Origin: Desulfurivibrio sp044068625
GTDB lineage: Bacteria > Desulfobacterota > Desulfobulbia > Desulfobulbales > Desulfurivibrionaceae
Direction: 5' to 3'
DNA length: 21,792 bases
NCBI RefSeq assembly: GCF_044068625.1
Contig: NZ_JBIPKH010000028.1
Span: 1-21,792, forward strand
Within the stretch, counting starts at the first letter, position 1, and every line of letters starts with the position of its first letter. Below the pieces are notes generated by a model, which saw only the letters and a list, made by a program, of their open reading frames with translations, did not search any database and was not told where the DNA came from. The position numbers and the translations under genes were made by a program. Shown one piece after another: positions 15,950-21,792 of the stretch.

Positions 15950-17288
15950 CGCTGTTCACCATCCGGCCCACAACCCCGTCTTCTCCAAGCTTTTCCAGGG
16001 ACACCTCCACCACCCGGTTGATCAGGCGAGGCGGGGCGGCAAAGGAGACCGGGATATAGTTGTCGGTGAAACCCCGCAGATAACCGGCGGCCTGGCCCCG
16101 CCCCCCCCGCTCCGCCAGCACCGGGCGGATCTGCCCCAAATGGCGGCGGTAAAACTGCTGCCGCTTTTGCCGGTCCAACTCCCGCAAGCGGGCGGTTCGC
16201 TCATCCTTGAGCCGGCCCGGAACCTGATCCGGCAGGGCCGCCGCCCGGGTGCCCGGCCGCCGGGAGTAGGGAAAAACATGGAGATAACTGATGGGCAGCC
16301 CGGCCAGCAGCTCATAGGTGTTGGCGAAGGCGGCCTCATCCTCGCCGGGGAAACCCACCAGCACATCCACACCGATGGCGGCGTCGGGCAGCCGGGCGGC
16401 GCAACTGTTAATGGTTGCGGCAAACTGCTCCCGGCGGTAGGGGCGGTTCATCGCCGCCAAAACCTTATCATCACCGCTCTGCAAAGGGATGTGCAGATGG
16501 GGCATCAGGGCGGGATGGCCAGCCAGCCGGCCCAGCAGCTCCGGCCCCACCTCGGTGGGCTCCAGTGAGCTGAGGCGATAACGGAGGGGAAAATCCTGCC
16601 CCAGCAGGCGATCAAGCATGGTGACCAGGGAGGATGGCGGCGAAAAATCGAGCCCGTAATGGCCCAGGTGAATCCCGGTGAGGACCACCTCCCGGTAACC
16701 CTCGGCCAGAAAAATTTCCGCCTGCCGCAGCACCTGGTCCAGCGCCACACTGCGGCTGGGCCCCCGGGCCTGGGGGACAATGCAGTAGGAGCACCACTGA
16801 TTACAGCCATCCTGGACCTTGAGTACCGCCCGGGTCCGCTCCCCGGGAGCCGTAACCAGCAAGGGGGCGGCCTCCCGGCAGGACCCCATGTCGCCGTGAT
16901 ACATCTCCAGATCGCAGGTGCGCGGGGCCGCCGCCACCGTAACCACCAGCCCCTTATGGGCGTTCCCCACCACACAGAGGGGGTTGTCGGTCAATTCCAG
17001 CACTTCCTGGGGAGCCACCTGGGCATAACAGCCGGTGACCACCAACCGGGATTTTTTATTGCGGGCCGCCGCCCGCCGGATAAGCTGCCGGGATTGGGCC
17101 CCCGCCCTGGCGGTCACCGCGCAGGTGTTGATCACATAGACCTCGGCCCTGGCGGAAAAAGGCACAATTTCAATCTCTTCCCGCCCGGCCAGCTCCGAGA
17201 GATAGGCCGCCGACTCGTACTGGTTGACCTTGCAACCCAAGGTGGTGACCGCCACCCGTTTTTTGCCCTTGGTTTCATCCGCACCCAT
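15939..17288 (-). CDS. mtaB: tRNA (t6A37) methylthiotransferase MtaB
   Basis: This radical SAM enzyme of 449 residues adds a methylthio group to t6A37 of tRNAs reading ANN codons. The N-terminal UPF0004 domain has its three auxiliary-cluster cysteines: C19 (TLGCKVNQYES), C56 (VINTCAVT) and C87 (VTGCYAQ). The radical SAM motif is C162-x3-C166-x2-C169 (CNQWCSYCIVPQARG). HIPLQSGDD and DVLVGFPGEDE follow, and a TRAM-like C-terminal domain ends the protein. TLGCKVNQ and its spacing fit MtaB rather than MiaB or RimO. The start is uncertain: ATG at 17288 is preferred, TTG at 17294 is possible, and neither has a clear ribosome binding site. It is the first gene of the mtaB-cinA-recA-alaS run. Confidence 0.92.
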   Translation of the reverse strand: MGADETKGKKRVAVTTLGCKVNQYESAAYLSELAGREEIEIVPFSARAEVYVINTCAVTARAGAQSRQLIRRAAARNKKSRLVVTGCYAQVAPQEVLELTDNPLCVVGNAHKGLVVTVAAAPRTCDLEMYHGDMGSCREAAPLLVTAPGERTRAVLKVQDGCNQWCSYCIVPQARGPSRSVALDQVLRQAEIFLAEGYREVVLTGIHLGHYGLDFSPPSSLVTMLDRLLGQDFPLRYRLSSLEPTEVGPELLGRLAGHPALMPHLHIPLQSGDDKVLAAMNRPYRREQFAATINSCAARLPDAAIGVDVLVGFPGEDEAAFANTYELLAGLPISYLHVFPYSRRPGTRAAALPDQVPGRLKDERTARLRELDRQKRQQFYRRHLGQIRPVLAERGGRGQAAGYLRGFTDNYIPVSFAAPPRLINRVVEVSLEKLGEDGVVGRMVNSDAG

Positions 17289-17366
17289 GGGCAAGGAGAT
17301 AACCGTTTAGGGCCACCTTTGCAACGCAAAAGCACGCAGTCGCCGGCTAGACGTCCGGAACCCCGG

Positions 17367-18548
17367 TTAATCCTTGGTGGTGTGGCAAGCGAAACAACCG
17401 GTGCCCGAAGCGGCCCCTCCCTGATGAGCCATCATCGCGCCGTAGTCGAAGCGGAGCATGCCGGAGTAGTCGCTGGCGTGGGCCAGGTGGCAGGAGAGGC
17501 AGGTGATGGTGTCACTGCCGGGATTCACTGCGCTCGATGGGGTGGCCGGCAGGACCTGACGACCGACCGGCGCGGTGACATTGTAGGTGGTGTAATGCTG
17601 GTACTCACCTGAGTTGGGCAACACGATATCGGTGGGATGACGCAAAAAGGGCGAGGAGGTGGTGGGGCCGACCCCGGTAAAAATGCCCGAACTCAAACTG
17701 TGGAAGTCGGGATGGCAAGTGGCGCAGAAGCCGCTGATGGAGCGGTTGGGAGGCTCGATATAGTCATTCCAGACATGACAGCGGCCGCAACCGTTGAACG
17801 ACCATTCAAAGCCGAGATAGGCCCCGGGGCTTACAGTGCCGTAATATTCGTTGTGACTGCCGCTGCCGGCGTTTTGCCAGCGGTTGTCAGGGTCGGGATT
17901 TTCCAGCCCCTTGACCCCGTCGAGAAAGCGGTAACTGTCGGACACCCCCGAAGCCACATTGAGCAGGCCGTCAACGTTGCCGTGATGGGCCCCCTTCAGG
18001 GCGATCAGGCCGGTGCCCGAGCCCACCCCGTCAAAGGCGTCACTGAGGCGCAGACCATGACATCCGCCACTGCCGGCGCAGGTCAGCCGATCGCTGCTCA
18101 GGACGGCCCGGTGTTCGTCGGAAGTATGCCCCGGGGGGTAATCATGGCGGCCATCCCGGGGAAGCAGATCCCGGACATTATGCCCCTTGCGGTCATCGGC
18201 GCCGCTACCCTTGCCGCCGGAGATGTAGGCAAAGTTACCGGCGGCCAGATCGCCGCTGGGGTCGGTGTGCATCACTTGGGGAAACTGATTGCCGCCGATG
18301 GTGACGATCTTCTCGCCGCCGTTCTGGGCGTGGCACCCCACACAACTGCCCCGGGTAAGCATGGGATTGGCGCCCCCGCCGTCCAGGGCCATGCTCCCCC
18401 CTTCCTGGCTGTTGTGCATGGTGTGGCAATCGGCACAGATCCCTCTGATCACCGCCCCGGCCCCGGGGGGCGTGATCATCTGACCGGCCAGCAGGAGGCC
18501 GATCCAACCCAACAACGGCAAAATTTTTAACGCCACCAGTCCCTTCAT
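17367..18548 (-). CDS. Secreted multiheme cytochrome c (doubled-CXXCH type)
   Basis: This 393-residue protein has a signal peptide (residues 1-32, hydrophobic core LVALKILPLLGWIGLLLAG). It has six canonical heme-c sites: CADCH (C38), CVGCH (C69), CGRCH (C254), CATCH (C275), CLSCH (C350) and CFACH (C385). A seventh, non-standard motif is CAGSGGCH (C157 to H164, CX5CH). Spare His residues between the sites could be distal ligands. It is probably a periplasmic or cell-surface electron carrier of the kind abundant in sulfur- and metal-respiring deltaproteobacteria. The exact partner is unknown. The start at 18548 has GGGGGAG three to nine bases upstream and precedes the signal peptide; a 29-codon upstream extension is spurious. 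It lies 176 bp downstream of mnmA on the same strand. Confidence 0.9.
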   Translation of the reverse strand: MKGLVALKILPLLGWIGLLLAGQMITPPGAGAVIRGICADCHTMHNSQEGGSMALDGGGANPMLTRGSCVGCHAQNGGEKIVTIGGNQFPQVMHTDPSGDLAAGNFAYISGGKGSGADDRKGHNVRDLLPRDGRHDYPPGHTSDEHRAVLSSDRLTCAGSGGCHGLRLSDAFDGVGSGTGLIALKGAHHGNVDGLLNVASGVSDSYRFLDGVKGLENPDPDNRWQNAGSGSHNEYYGTVSPGAYLGFEWSFNGCGRCHVWNDYIEPPNRSISGFCATCHPDFHSLSSGIFTGVGPTTSSPFLRHPTDIVLPNSGEYQHYTTYNVTAPVGRQVLPATPSSAVNPGSDTITCLSCHLAHASDYSGMLRFDYGAMMAHQGGAASGTGCFACHTTKD

Positions 18549-18668
18549 CTGCTCCCCCCTCACCCAACAAACAGCCCCGAACTCTCTTTCGGTCGCACCC
18601 AAATTGCTCAGACCCATTTCAACACAGTCAATCAACCGTCAAGAAAAAGCAATAGAAAAAATGACAGT

Positions 18669-18686
18669 TTGTCGCACCAGCGACAA
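18669..18686 (-). terminator. Possible terminator hairpin after mnmA
   Basis: On the minus strand TTGTCGC-TGGT-GCGACAA is a perfect 7-bp stem with a 4-base loop, about 40 bases after the mnmA stop. A run of six T follows, but only about seven bases after the stem, so this is a weak or imperfect terminator. It lies upstream of the cytochrome gene and could instead be part of that gene's control region. Confidence 0.4.
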
Positions 18687-18724
18687 CCCGGGAGCGACCC
18701 TGGAGGGGGTGGAAAATCGGGAAA

Positions 18725-19801
18725 TTAGCCGGCAATAATTTCACCACCGGCCAGAAGCTGATCCTCCAGGTAGAGGGCGGCGTACTGGCCGGGGGCCGGG
18801 GCCCGTTGCGGCTGATCGAAGGTGAGGGTGATGGTGTGGTCGGGGGCGGATTCCACCAGGGCCGGGGCCGGCTGGTGGCGGTGGCGCAGTTGGACGGCGA
18901 AACGGCCGGGGAGCGGCGGCGGGGTGACCAGCCAGTTGAGATCGGCCAGGCGAATGGTTTTTTGCAGCAGATCTTCCGGCTTACCCACCACCACCTGGTT
19001 GTTCAGCACATCCAGGGCCACCACATAGTAGGGGGTGGCATCGGGGATTCCCAGGCCCCGGCGCTGGCCCACGGTGTAGCGATGCACTCCCCGGTGCCGG
19101 CCCAGCTCCCGGCCATCAACGGTGACAATCCGGCCCTCCACGGCCGTCAGGCCGCCGCCGGTCGGGTTTTGCGCGGCCAGAAAATCGGCCACCGACTCCT
19201 GGCCCAAAAAGCAGACATCCTGGCTTTCCGCGCCGTGGCGACCGCTCAGGCCCAAAGAGGCGGCCAGTTCGTAAACCTCGCTCTTGCGTTTTTCACCCAG
19301 GGGAAACAGCATCCGGCTCAGCTTGGCCGCTTGCAGGCGGCAGAGGAAATAGGATTGATCCTTGCGGGGGTCCAGCCCCCGGCGCAGGGCCAGGCCGCCC
19401 CGGCCGTCGGGGATGAGCCGGGCGTAGTGGCCGGTGGCCAGAAGATCCGCCTTGCGCTCCAGCATGGTTTCCAGCAGCAGCCCGAACTTGATCAAACGGT
19501 TGCAGAAGACGCAGGGGTTGGGGGTCAGGCCGGCGAAATAGGCCCGGATGAAGGGCTGGAGTACTTTTTCCCGGAAAGCCGCGCCCAGCTCCAGCACCGT
19601 CAGCTCGATCCCCAAATGGGCCGCCACCGCCTCCGCCCGTTGCTGGTGCTGGTCCACCTCGGGCTGGGCCAGGCGCATGAACACCCCCTCCACCTGAGCC
19701 CCGGCCTGGAGGAGCAGGGCGGCGGTGACCGAGCTGTCCACTCCCCCGCTCATGGCGACGGCGATCCGTTTCTGGTATAAGGATGAGTTGGTCGGTGACA
19801 T
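18725..19801 (-). CDS. mnmA: tRNA-specific 2-thiouridylase MnmA
   Basis: This 358-residue enzyme makes the 2-thio group of s2U34 in tRNA Lys, Glu and Gln. The PP-loop ATP site SGGVDSS is at 18-24. The two catalytic cysteines are C97 (NPCVFCN) and C197 (QDVCFLG). GHYARL and KDQSYFL segments and a C-terminal beta-barrel (about 275-358) complete the protein. The start is debatable: the ATG at 19801 fits the family N-terminus but has only a weak site (GGTAGAG). An in-frame ATG at 19861 has a GGGGAGGGGAG stretch just upstream and would add 20 residues that do not look family-like. It is the first gene of its direction here, with the cytochrome gene downstream. Confidence 0.94.
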   Translation of the reverse strand: MSPTNSSLYQKRIAVAMSGGVDSSVTAALLLQAGAQVEGVFMRLAQPEVDQHQQRAEAVAAHLGIELTVLELGAAFREKVLQPFIRAYFAGLTPNPCVFCNRLIKFGLLLETMLERKADLLATGHYARLIPDGRGGLALRRGLDPRKDQSYFLCRLQAAKLSRMLFPLGEKRKSEVYELAASLGLSGRHGAESQDVCFLGQESVADFLAAQNPTGGGLTAVEGRIVTVDGRELGRHRGVHRYTVGQRRGLGIPDATPYYVVALDVLNNQVVVGKPEDLLQKTIRLADLNWLVTPPPLPGRFAVQLRHRHQPAPALVESAPDHTITLTFDQPQRAPAPGQYAALYLEDQLLAGGEIIAG

Positions 19802-19940
19802 GCCCGGCACTCTACCAAAATATTCAACATCCGGCAAAAAAGATGACCCAACTCTCCCCATCGGCTCCCCTCCCCCTTCCCTCGGTGGTCACCCAACTGA
19901 TGGCCTTTTCAAAAGGGGGCAGGCTCCTTTTCCGTTCTTC

Positions 19941-20357
19941 TTACCAGATGGTGGTTATTCCTTTGAGGCCAAGCAGTTTCTGATCAACGGTAACCAGTGT
20001 TGCCCGGTGTTCTTTGGCGGTTGCAACAATAATGCGGTCGGCGGGATCATGATGGTTGATTTCCGGCATGGAGACGGATAAGTGGGCAATCCGAGGCGTT
20101 ATTGGCAGAATATTGATCTGCCGGGCATCCAGTACAAGCTGAAGATAGGTCAAGGAATCCGTACCGGGTTGGAGGCGACCCTTTTGCGTCAGCATGGCGA
20201 TTTCCCACAGGGAAATATCACTGCAACACAGGGCGGAACGCCCTTCTGCCCTGTTTATGACCGTCAGAGCCTTTTTGCTGAGCCGTTCCGGAGTGAGGCT
20301 ATCGAAAATAAGAACGCAAGTATCAAGAATTATCACTGGCAGCGTCCCATTGCTCAT
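19941..20357 (-). CDS. PIN-domain toxin (VapC-like)
   Basis: This 138-residue single-domain PIN nuclease has the full set of acidic residues expected to bind metal: D12 (ILDTCVLIF), E52 (SDISLWEIAML), D104/D107 (NHHDPADRIIVATA) and D125 (LVTVDQKLL). Such toxins cut RNA and are held inactive by the antitoxin from the same operon. It overlaps the antitoxin gene by 35 bases from the ATG at 20357. A GTG at 20339 (overlap 17 bases) would start the protein at the ILDTC strand, as in many family members, and is a real alternative. The TA pair is inserted between mnmA and mobile-element debris, typical of horizontally moved modules. Confidence 0.88.
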   Translation of the reverse strand: MSNGTLPVIILDTCVLIFDSLTPERLSKKALTVINRAEGRSALCCSDISLWEIAMLTQKGRLQPGTDSLTYLQLVLDARQINILPITPRIAHLSVSMPEINHHDPADRIIVATAKEHRATLVTVDQKLLGLKGITTIW

Positions 20358-20565
20358 CGATGGGAGAAATAACGTCGCCAATCCTGCACTTACTCCGTAA
20401 TTTCTCAAGCTCTTGGCGGGCGCCGATCCTGGCGCTCTCTCCCGGAGGGGCAAGGCGGGCTACTATTCTGCCCCTGGATGTGATTTCCAGCGTCTCCCCC
20501 GCCTTTGTCCTGGCAAGATATTTGGGAAGGTGATTGCGAAACTCGGTGATATTCACTTGTTGCAT
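20323..20565 (-). CDS. Phd/YefM-family antitoxin
   Basis: This 80-residue antitoxin has the Phd/YefM DNA-binding fold in its N-terminal half: VNITEFRNHLPKYLARTKAG followed by TLEITSRGRIVARLAPP. The acidic, Trp-containing C-terminus (SPIDEQWDAASDN) would bind and block the PIN toxin. I start at the ATG at 20565; a frame extension to 20601 would run through the operator-like repeat. The antitoxin gene comes first and overlaps the toxin, the usual order. Family members repress their own operon; the promoter and repeat at 20582-20632 fit this. Confidence 0.87.
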   Translation of the reverse strand: MQQVNITEFRNHLPKYLARTKAGETLEITSRGRIVARLAPPGESARIGARQELEKLRSKCRIGDVISPIDEQWDAASDNS

Positions 20566-20581
20566 TTTAGCGCCCCCGGCA

Positions 20582-20600
20582 TGTACATTTATTCTGTACA
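20582..20600. promoter_or_regulatory. Twin TGTACA operator-like repeat in front of the antitoxin
   Basis: Two copies of the 6-bp palindrome TGTACA (20582-20587 and 20595-20600) are separated by 7 bp. They lie right at the predicted start of transcription of the antitoxin-toxin operon. Together they make a 19-bp symmetric element of the type bound by Phd/VapB antitoxins for autoregulation (inference). Confidence 0.5.
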
Positions 20601-20603
20601 ATC

Positions 20604-20632
20604 AATTTAACATTCCGGACAAAACCGGTCAA
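20604..20632 (-). promoter_or_regulatory. Promoter of the toxin-antitoxin operon
   Basis: On the minus strand a -35 box TTGACC (20627-20632, 5 of 6) and a -10-like TAAATT (20604-20609, 4 of 6) are exactly 17 bp apart. The start point would fall near 20597, inside the TGTACA repeat, about 32 bases before the antitoxin ATG. Confidence 0.55.
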
Positions 20633-20639
20633 AGGAAAA

Positions 20640-21016
20640 AGGAGCGTACGCCAGGCCGTGGAATTGAAGGTCGCGCACCCGGAGATGCTCAAGGCGATCA
20701 CCGCGGCCAAAAAGAAGAATGATCGAGCCGATGCGGAAAAATTGGCGGATCTTAGCGGGTCAATCTGCTGCCGGAATGGATGGAGGTCGGCGCCACTTAT
20801 GACAAACGCCGCCTGCACGGCAAGCGTTATTTCAAGAGCCTCCTGGAGCGGGTGGAGCGAATGACGAGCATCCCCGGAGTCGGCGAGATCCGGGCTCTGA
20901 CCTTGGTTCTGGGGATTGGAGAAGTGGAGCGGTTCGGCAACATTCGGCAGGCGGTCAGCTATTGCGGCTTATGCAGTGCCCAGCGGGAGTCAGCCGGCAA
21001 GGAGCAGCGCGGCCCG
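20640..21016 (+). pseudogene. IS110-family transposase remnant (frameshifted, internally deleted, truncated at both ends)
   Basis: Pieces of an IS110-family transposase are visible in two frames. The first (about 20649-20753) gives VELKVAHPEMLKAI and KKKNDRADAEKLADL, part of the N-terminal DEDD catalytic domain. At about 20754 the frame shifts; in the new frame RVNLLPEW (20756-20779) continues the family sequence. It then joins directly to MEVGATYDKRRLHGKRYF (from 20780), apparently skipping the roughly 35 residues normally found between these segments. The C-terminal transposase_20 domain follows (SIPGVGEIRALTLVLGIGEV, RQAVSYCGLCSAQ). Similarity stops at GKEQRGP (21016), where the end of the neighbouring Y1 transposase gene begins. 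There is no intact start, so it cannot make an active enzyme. The deletion estimate rests on remembered family layout. Confidence 0.82.
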
Positions 21017-21019
21017 CAA

Positions 21020-21688
21020 TCACTGTTCCTTGCGCGGTCGCCCTGCCCTTCTTGGTCGAAGCGTCTGCGCCAGGCTAAGCTCCAGCGAATCGATAAACTT
21101 ATCGCTCCCGAAAGGACGGCCGGTTCTGGTCGCCTTGCGAATGGCGTTGTCTGTTTTGTCGTTGTCGGTCCGGACAAACTCGGCATAGGCCCCCTGTTCC
21201 GACGGGTCAAGCCAGCGGCAGACGCCAAGCACCGGGTCGGCCGTCCCGGCAAGATGTGATTTGGCGCTCGACCAGCGATAATCTTCAGGCTTTTCCACCA
21301 GGCCGGCCTTAAGCGGATTACGTTCGATGTAGCGCGCCACCGCCCACAGGTATTGCTCTTTTTCAATGATGCAGGAAAAGAAGCGGTTCTGCCAAACCCG
21401 GCCGGACTGCCGCAATTTGCGGTTGAGATACTGGGTGTAAACCTGATTGGTCAAACCGATACCGCGGGCCAAGGCGGTTTCGGTCTCCGGCAACGCCAAC
21501 AGGTGTACATGGTTGTCCATCAGGCAATAGGCCCACACTTGCAGGCCATGCTTGCTGGCATAGCCGGAAAGCAGATCCAGGTAGGTCTGGCGGTCGCCAT
21601 CATCGAAGAAAACCACGGCACGATTATTACCGCGCTGGGTGACATGGTGGGGATAACCGGGGGCGATGATTCGGGCAGTTCGTGGCAT
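21020..21688 (-). CDS. REP-associated tyrosine transposase (RAYT, Y1/HUH superfamily)
   Basis: This 222-residue protein of the IS200-like Y1 transposase family begins with the usual PRTARIIAPGYPHHVTQRGNN. The HUH metal-binding motif is MDNHVHLL (H60, H62). The likely catalytic tyrosine is Y120 in ARYIERNPLKAGLV. RWSSAKSH follows, and a C-terminal basic tail (TGRPFGSDKFI ... RPRRAGRPRK) typical of one RAYT subgroup ends it. All key parts are present, so the gene looks intact. These enzymes cut single-stranded DNA at REP palindromes and are often domesticated single copies. An ATG six codons upstream (21706) is possible but lacks a ribosome binding site and sits inside the promoter. The stop is only 3 bp from the IS110 remnant. 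Confidence 0.9.
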   Translation of the reverse strand: MPRTARIIAPGYPHHVTQRGNNRAVVFFDDGDRQTYLDLLSGYASKHGLQVWAYCLMDNHVHLLALPETETALARGIGLTNQVYTQYLNRKLRQSGRVWQNRFFSCIIEKEQYLWAVARYIERNPLKAGLVEKPEDYRWSSAKSHLAGTADPVLGVCRWLDPSEQGAYAEFVRTDNDKTDNAIRKATRTGRPFGSDKFIDSLELSLAQTLRPRRAGRPRKEQ

Positions 21689-21694
21689 GGTGCG

Positions 21695-21723
21695 AGAATA
21701 CCGCATGCCGGGAAGTGTGGCAA
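21695..21723 (-). promoter_or_regulatory. Promoter of the Y1 transposase gene, probably giving a leaderless mRNA
   Basis: On the minus strand a -35 box TTGCCA (21718-21723, 5 of 6) and a -10-like TATTCT (21695-21700, 4 of 6) are 17 bp apart. The A of the ATG at 21688 is the seventh base after the -10 box, exactly where transcription should begin. No Shine-Dalgarno sequence precedes the ATG. Confidence 0.5.
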
Positions 21724-21743
21724 GAAAAATAGGGGGGTGTCCC

Positions 21744-21792
21744 GAATGGCCGCCGAATGGCCGAATGGCCGAATGGCCGAATGGCCGAATGG
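21744..21792. repeat. 8-bp tandem repeat (GAATGGCC)n running off the window
   Basis: One GAATGGCC unit (21744-21751) is followed by an extra GCC, then four perfect units (21755-21762, 21763-21770, 21771-21778, 21779-21786) and six bases of another, cut by the window edge. Each junction can fold as GGCC-GAAT-GGCC. The period is not a multiple of three and no reading frame is evident, so it is probably non-coding. It lies about 55 bp upstream of the Y1 transposase start. Confidence 0.9.

Noticed and set aside
17289..17366. Terminator or promoter between the cytochrome gene and mtaB
   Set aside because: Only short, weak inverted repeats (CCGG arms) and poor -35/-10 matches are present; I could not support a call.
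18549..18635. Longer cytochrome N-terminus starting at 18635
   Set aside because: It would bury the signal peptide behind 29 residues, and the strong ribosome binding site is next to the ATG at 18548.
21744..21792. CRISPR array
   Set aside because: The unit is only 8 bp with no spacers, and there are no cas genes; it is a simple tandem repeat.

Overview
The window is a gene-dense, GC-rich piece of a bacterial chromosome. Several features together suggest a Desulfobacterota (Deltaproteobacteria) organism, perhaps near Desulfobulbales/Desulfurivibrionaceae: an F1-type ATP synthase cluster with paired b'/b genes and no a or c subunit genes, a multiheme cytochrome c, a periplasmic heme-c sensor, a GltA/NfnB-type flavoprotein, and the order mtaB-cinA-recA-alaS. 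The taxonomic placement is inference from gene content only.

Layout. Positions 1-1626 (+) hold a 5'-truncated Tll0287-like (DUF3365) heme-c sensor with a HAMP domain, followed 9 bp later by a TPR-OmpA envelope protein. Positions 1623-4098 (-) hold a GltA-like FAD/Fe-S oxidoreductase gene followed by a soluble PAS-like histidine kinase, which converges on the OmpA gene with overlapping stop codons. A ~200 bp divergent intergenic region separates gltA from cheX (4296-4769, +), a CheY-P phosphatase-family gene with a good sigma-70 promoter. A bidirectional hairpin terminator (4776-4813) separates cheX from the ATP synthase operon.

Positions 4858-10768 (-) carry atpX-atpF-atpH-atpA-atpG-atpD-atpC, i.e. 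the peripheral stalk plus the whole F1. The membrane a and c subunits must be encoded elsewhere. A promoter with a perfect TTGACA box and a 14-bp palindrome lie in the 110 bp between alaS and atpX. Positions 10879-17288 (-) carry mtaB, cinA, recA and alaS, tightly spaced and probably co-transcribed: tRNA modification, NMN/nucleotide repair, recombination and alanyl-tRNA charging. Positions 17367-18548 (-) encode a secreted multiheme cytochrome c, and 18725-19801 (-) encode mnmA.

The right end (19941-21792) is accessory DNA: a Phd-type antitoxin/PIN toxin pair with a visible promoter and operator-like repeat, a degraded IS110-family transposase remnant, an intact REP-associated tyrosine (Y1/HUH) transposase with an apparently leaderless promoter, and an 8-bp tandem repeat that runs off the window. 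No intergenic stretch exceeds about 200 bp, and I saw no tRNA, rRNA or CRISPR array.

I do not see a clearly new defence or biosynthetic system. The most interesting items are the redox/signalling block at the left end (heme sensor without an output domain, OmpA partner, kinase in a flavoprotein operon, divergent CheX), the palindrome in the atp leader, a CX5CH heme-like motif in the cytochrome, and the transposase/tandem-repeat junctions at the right end.
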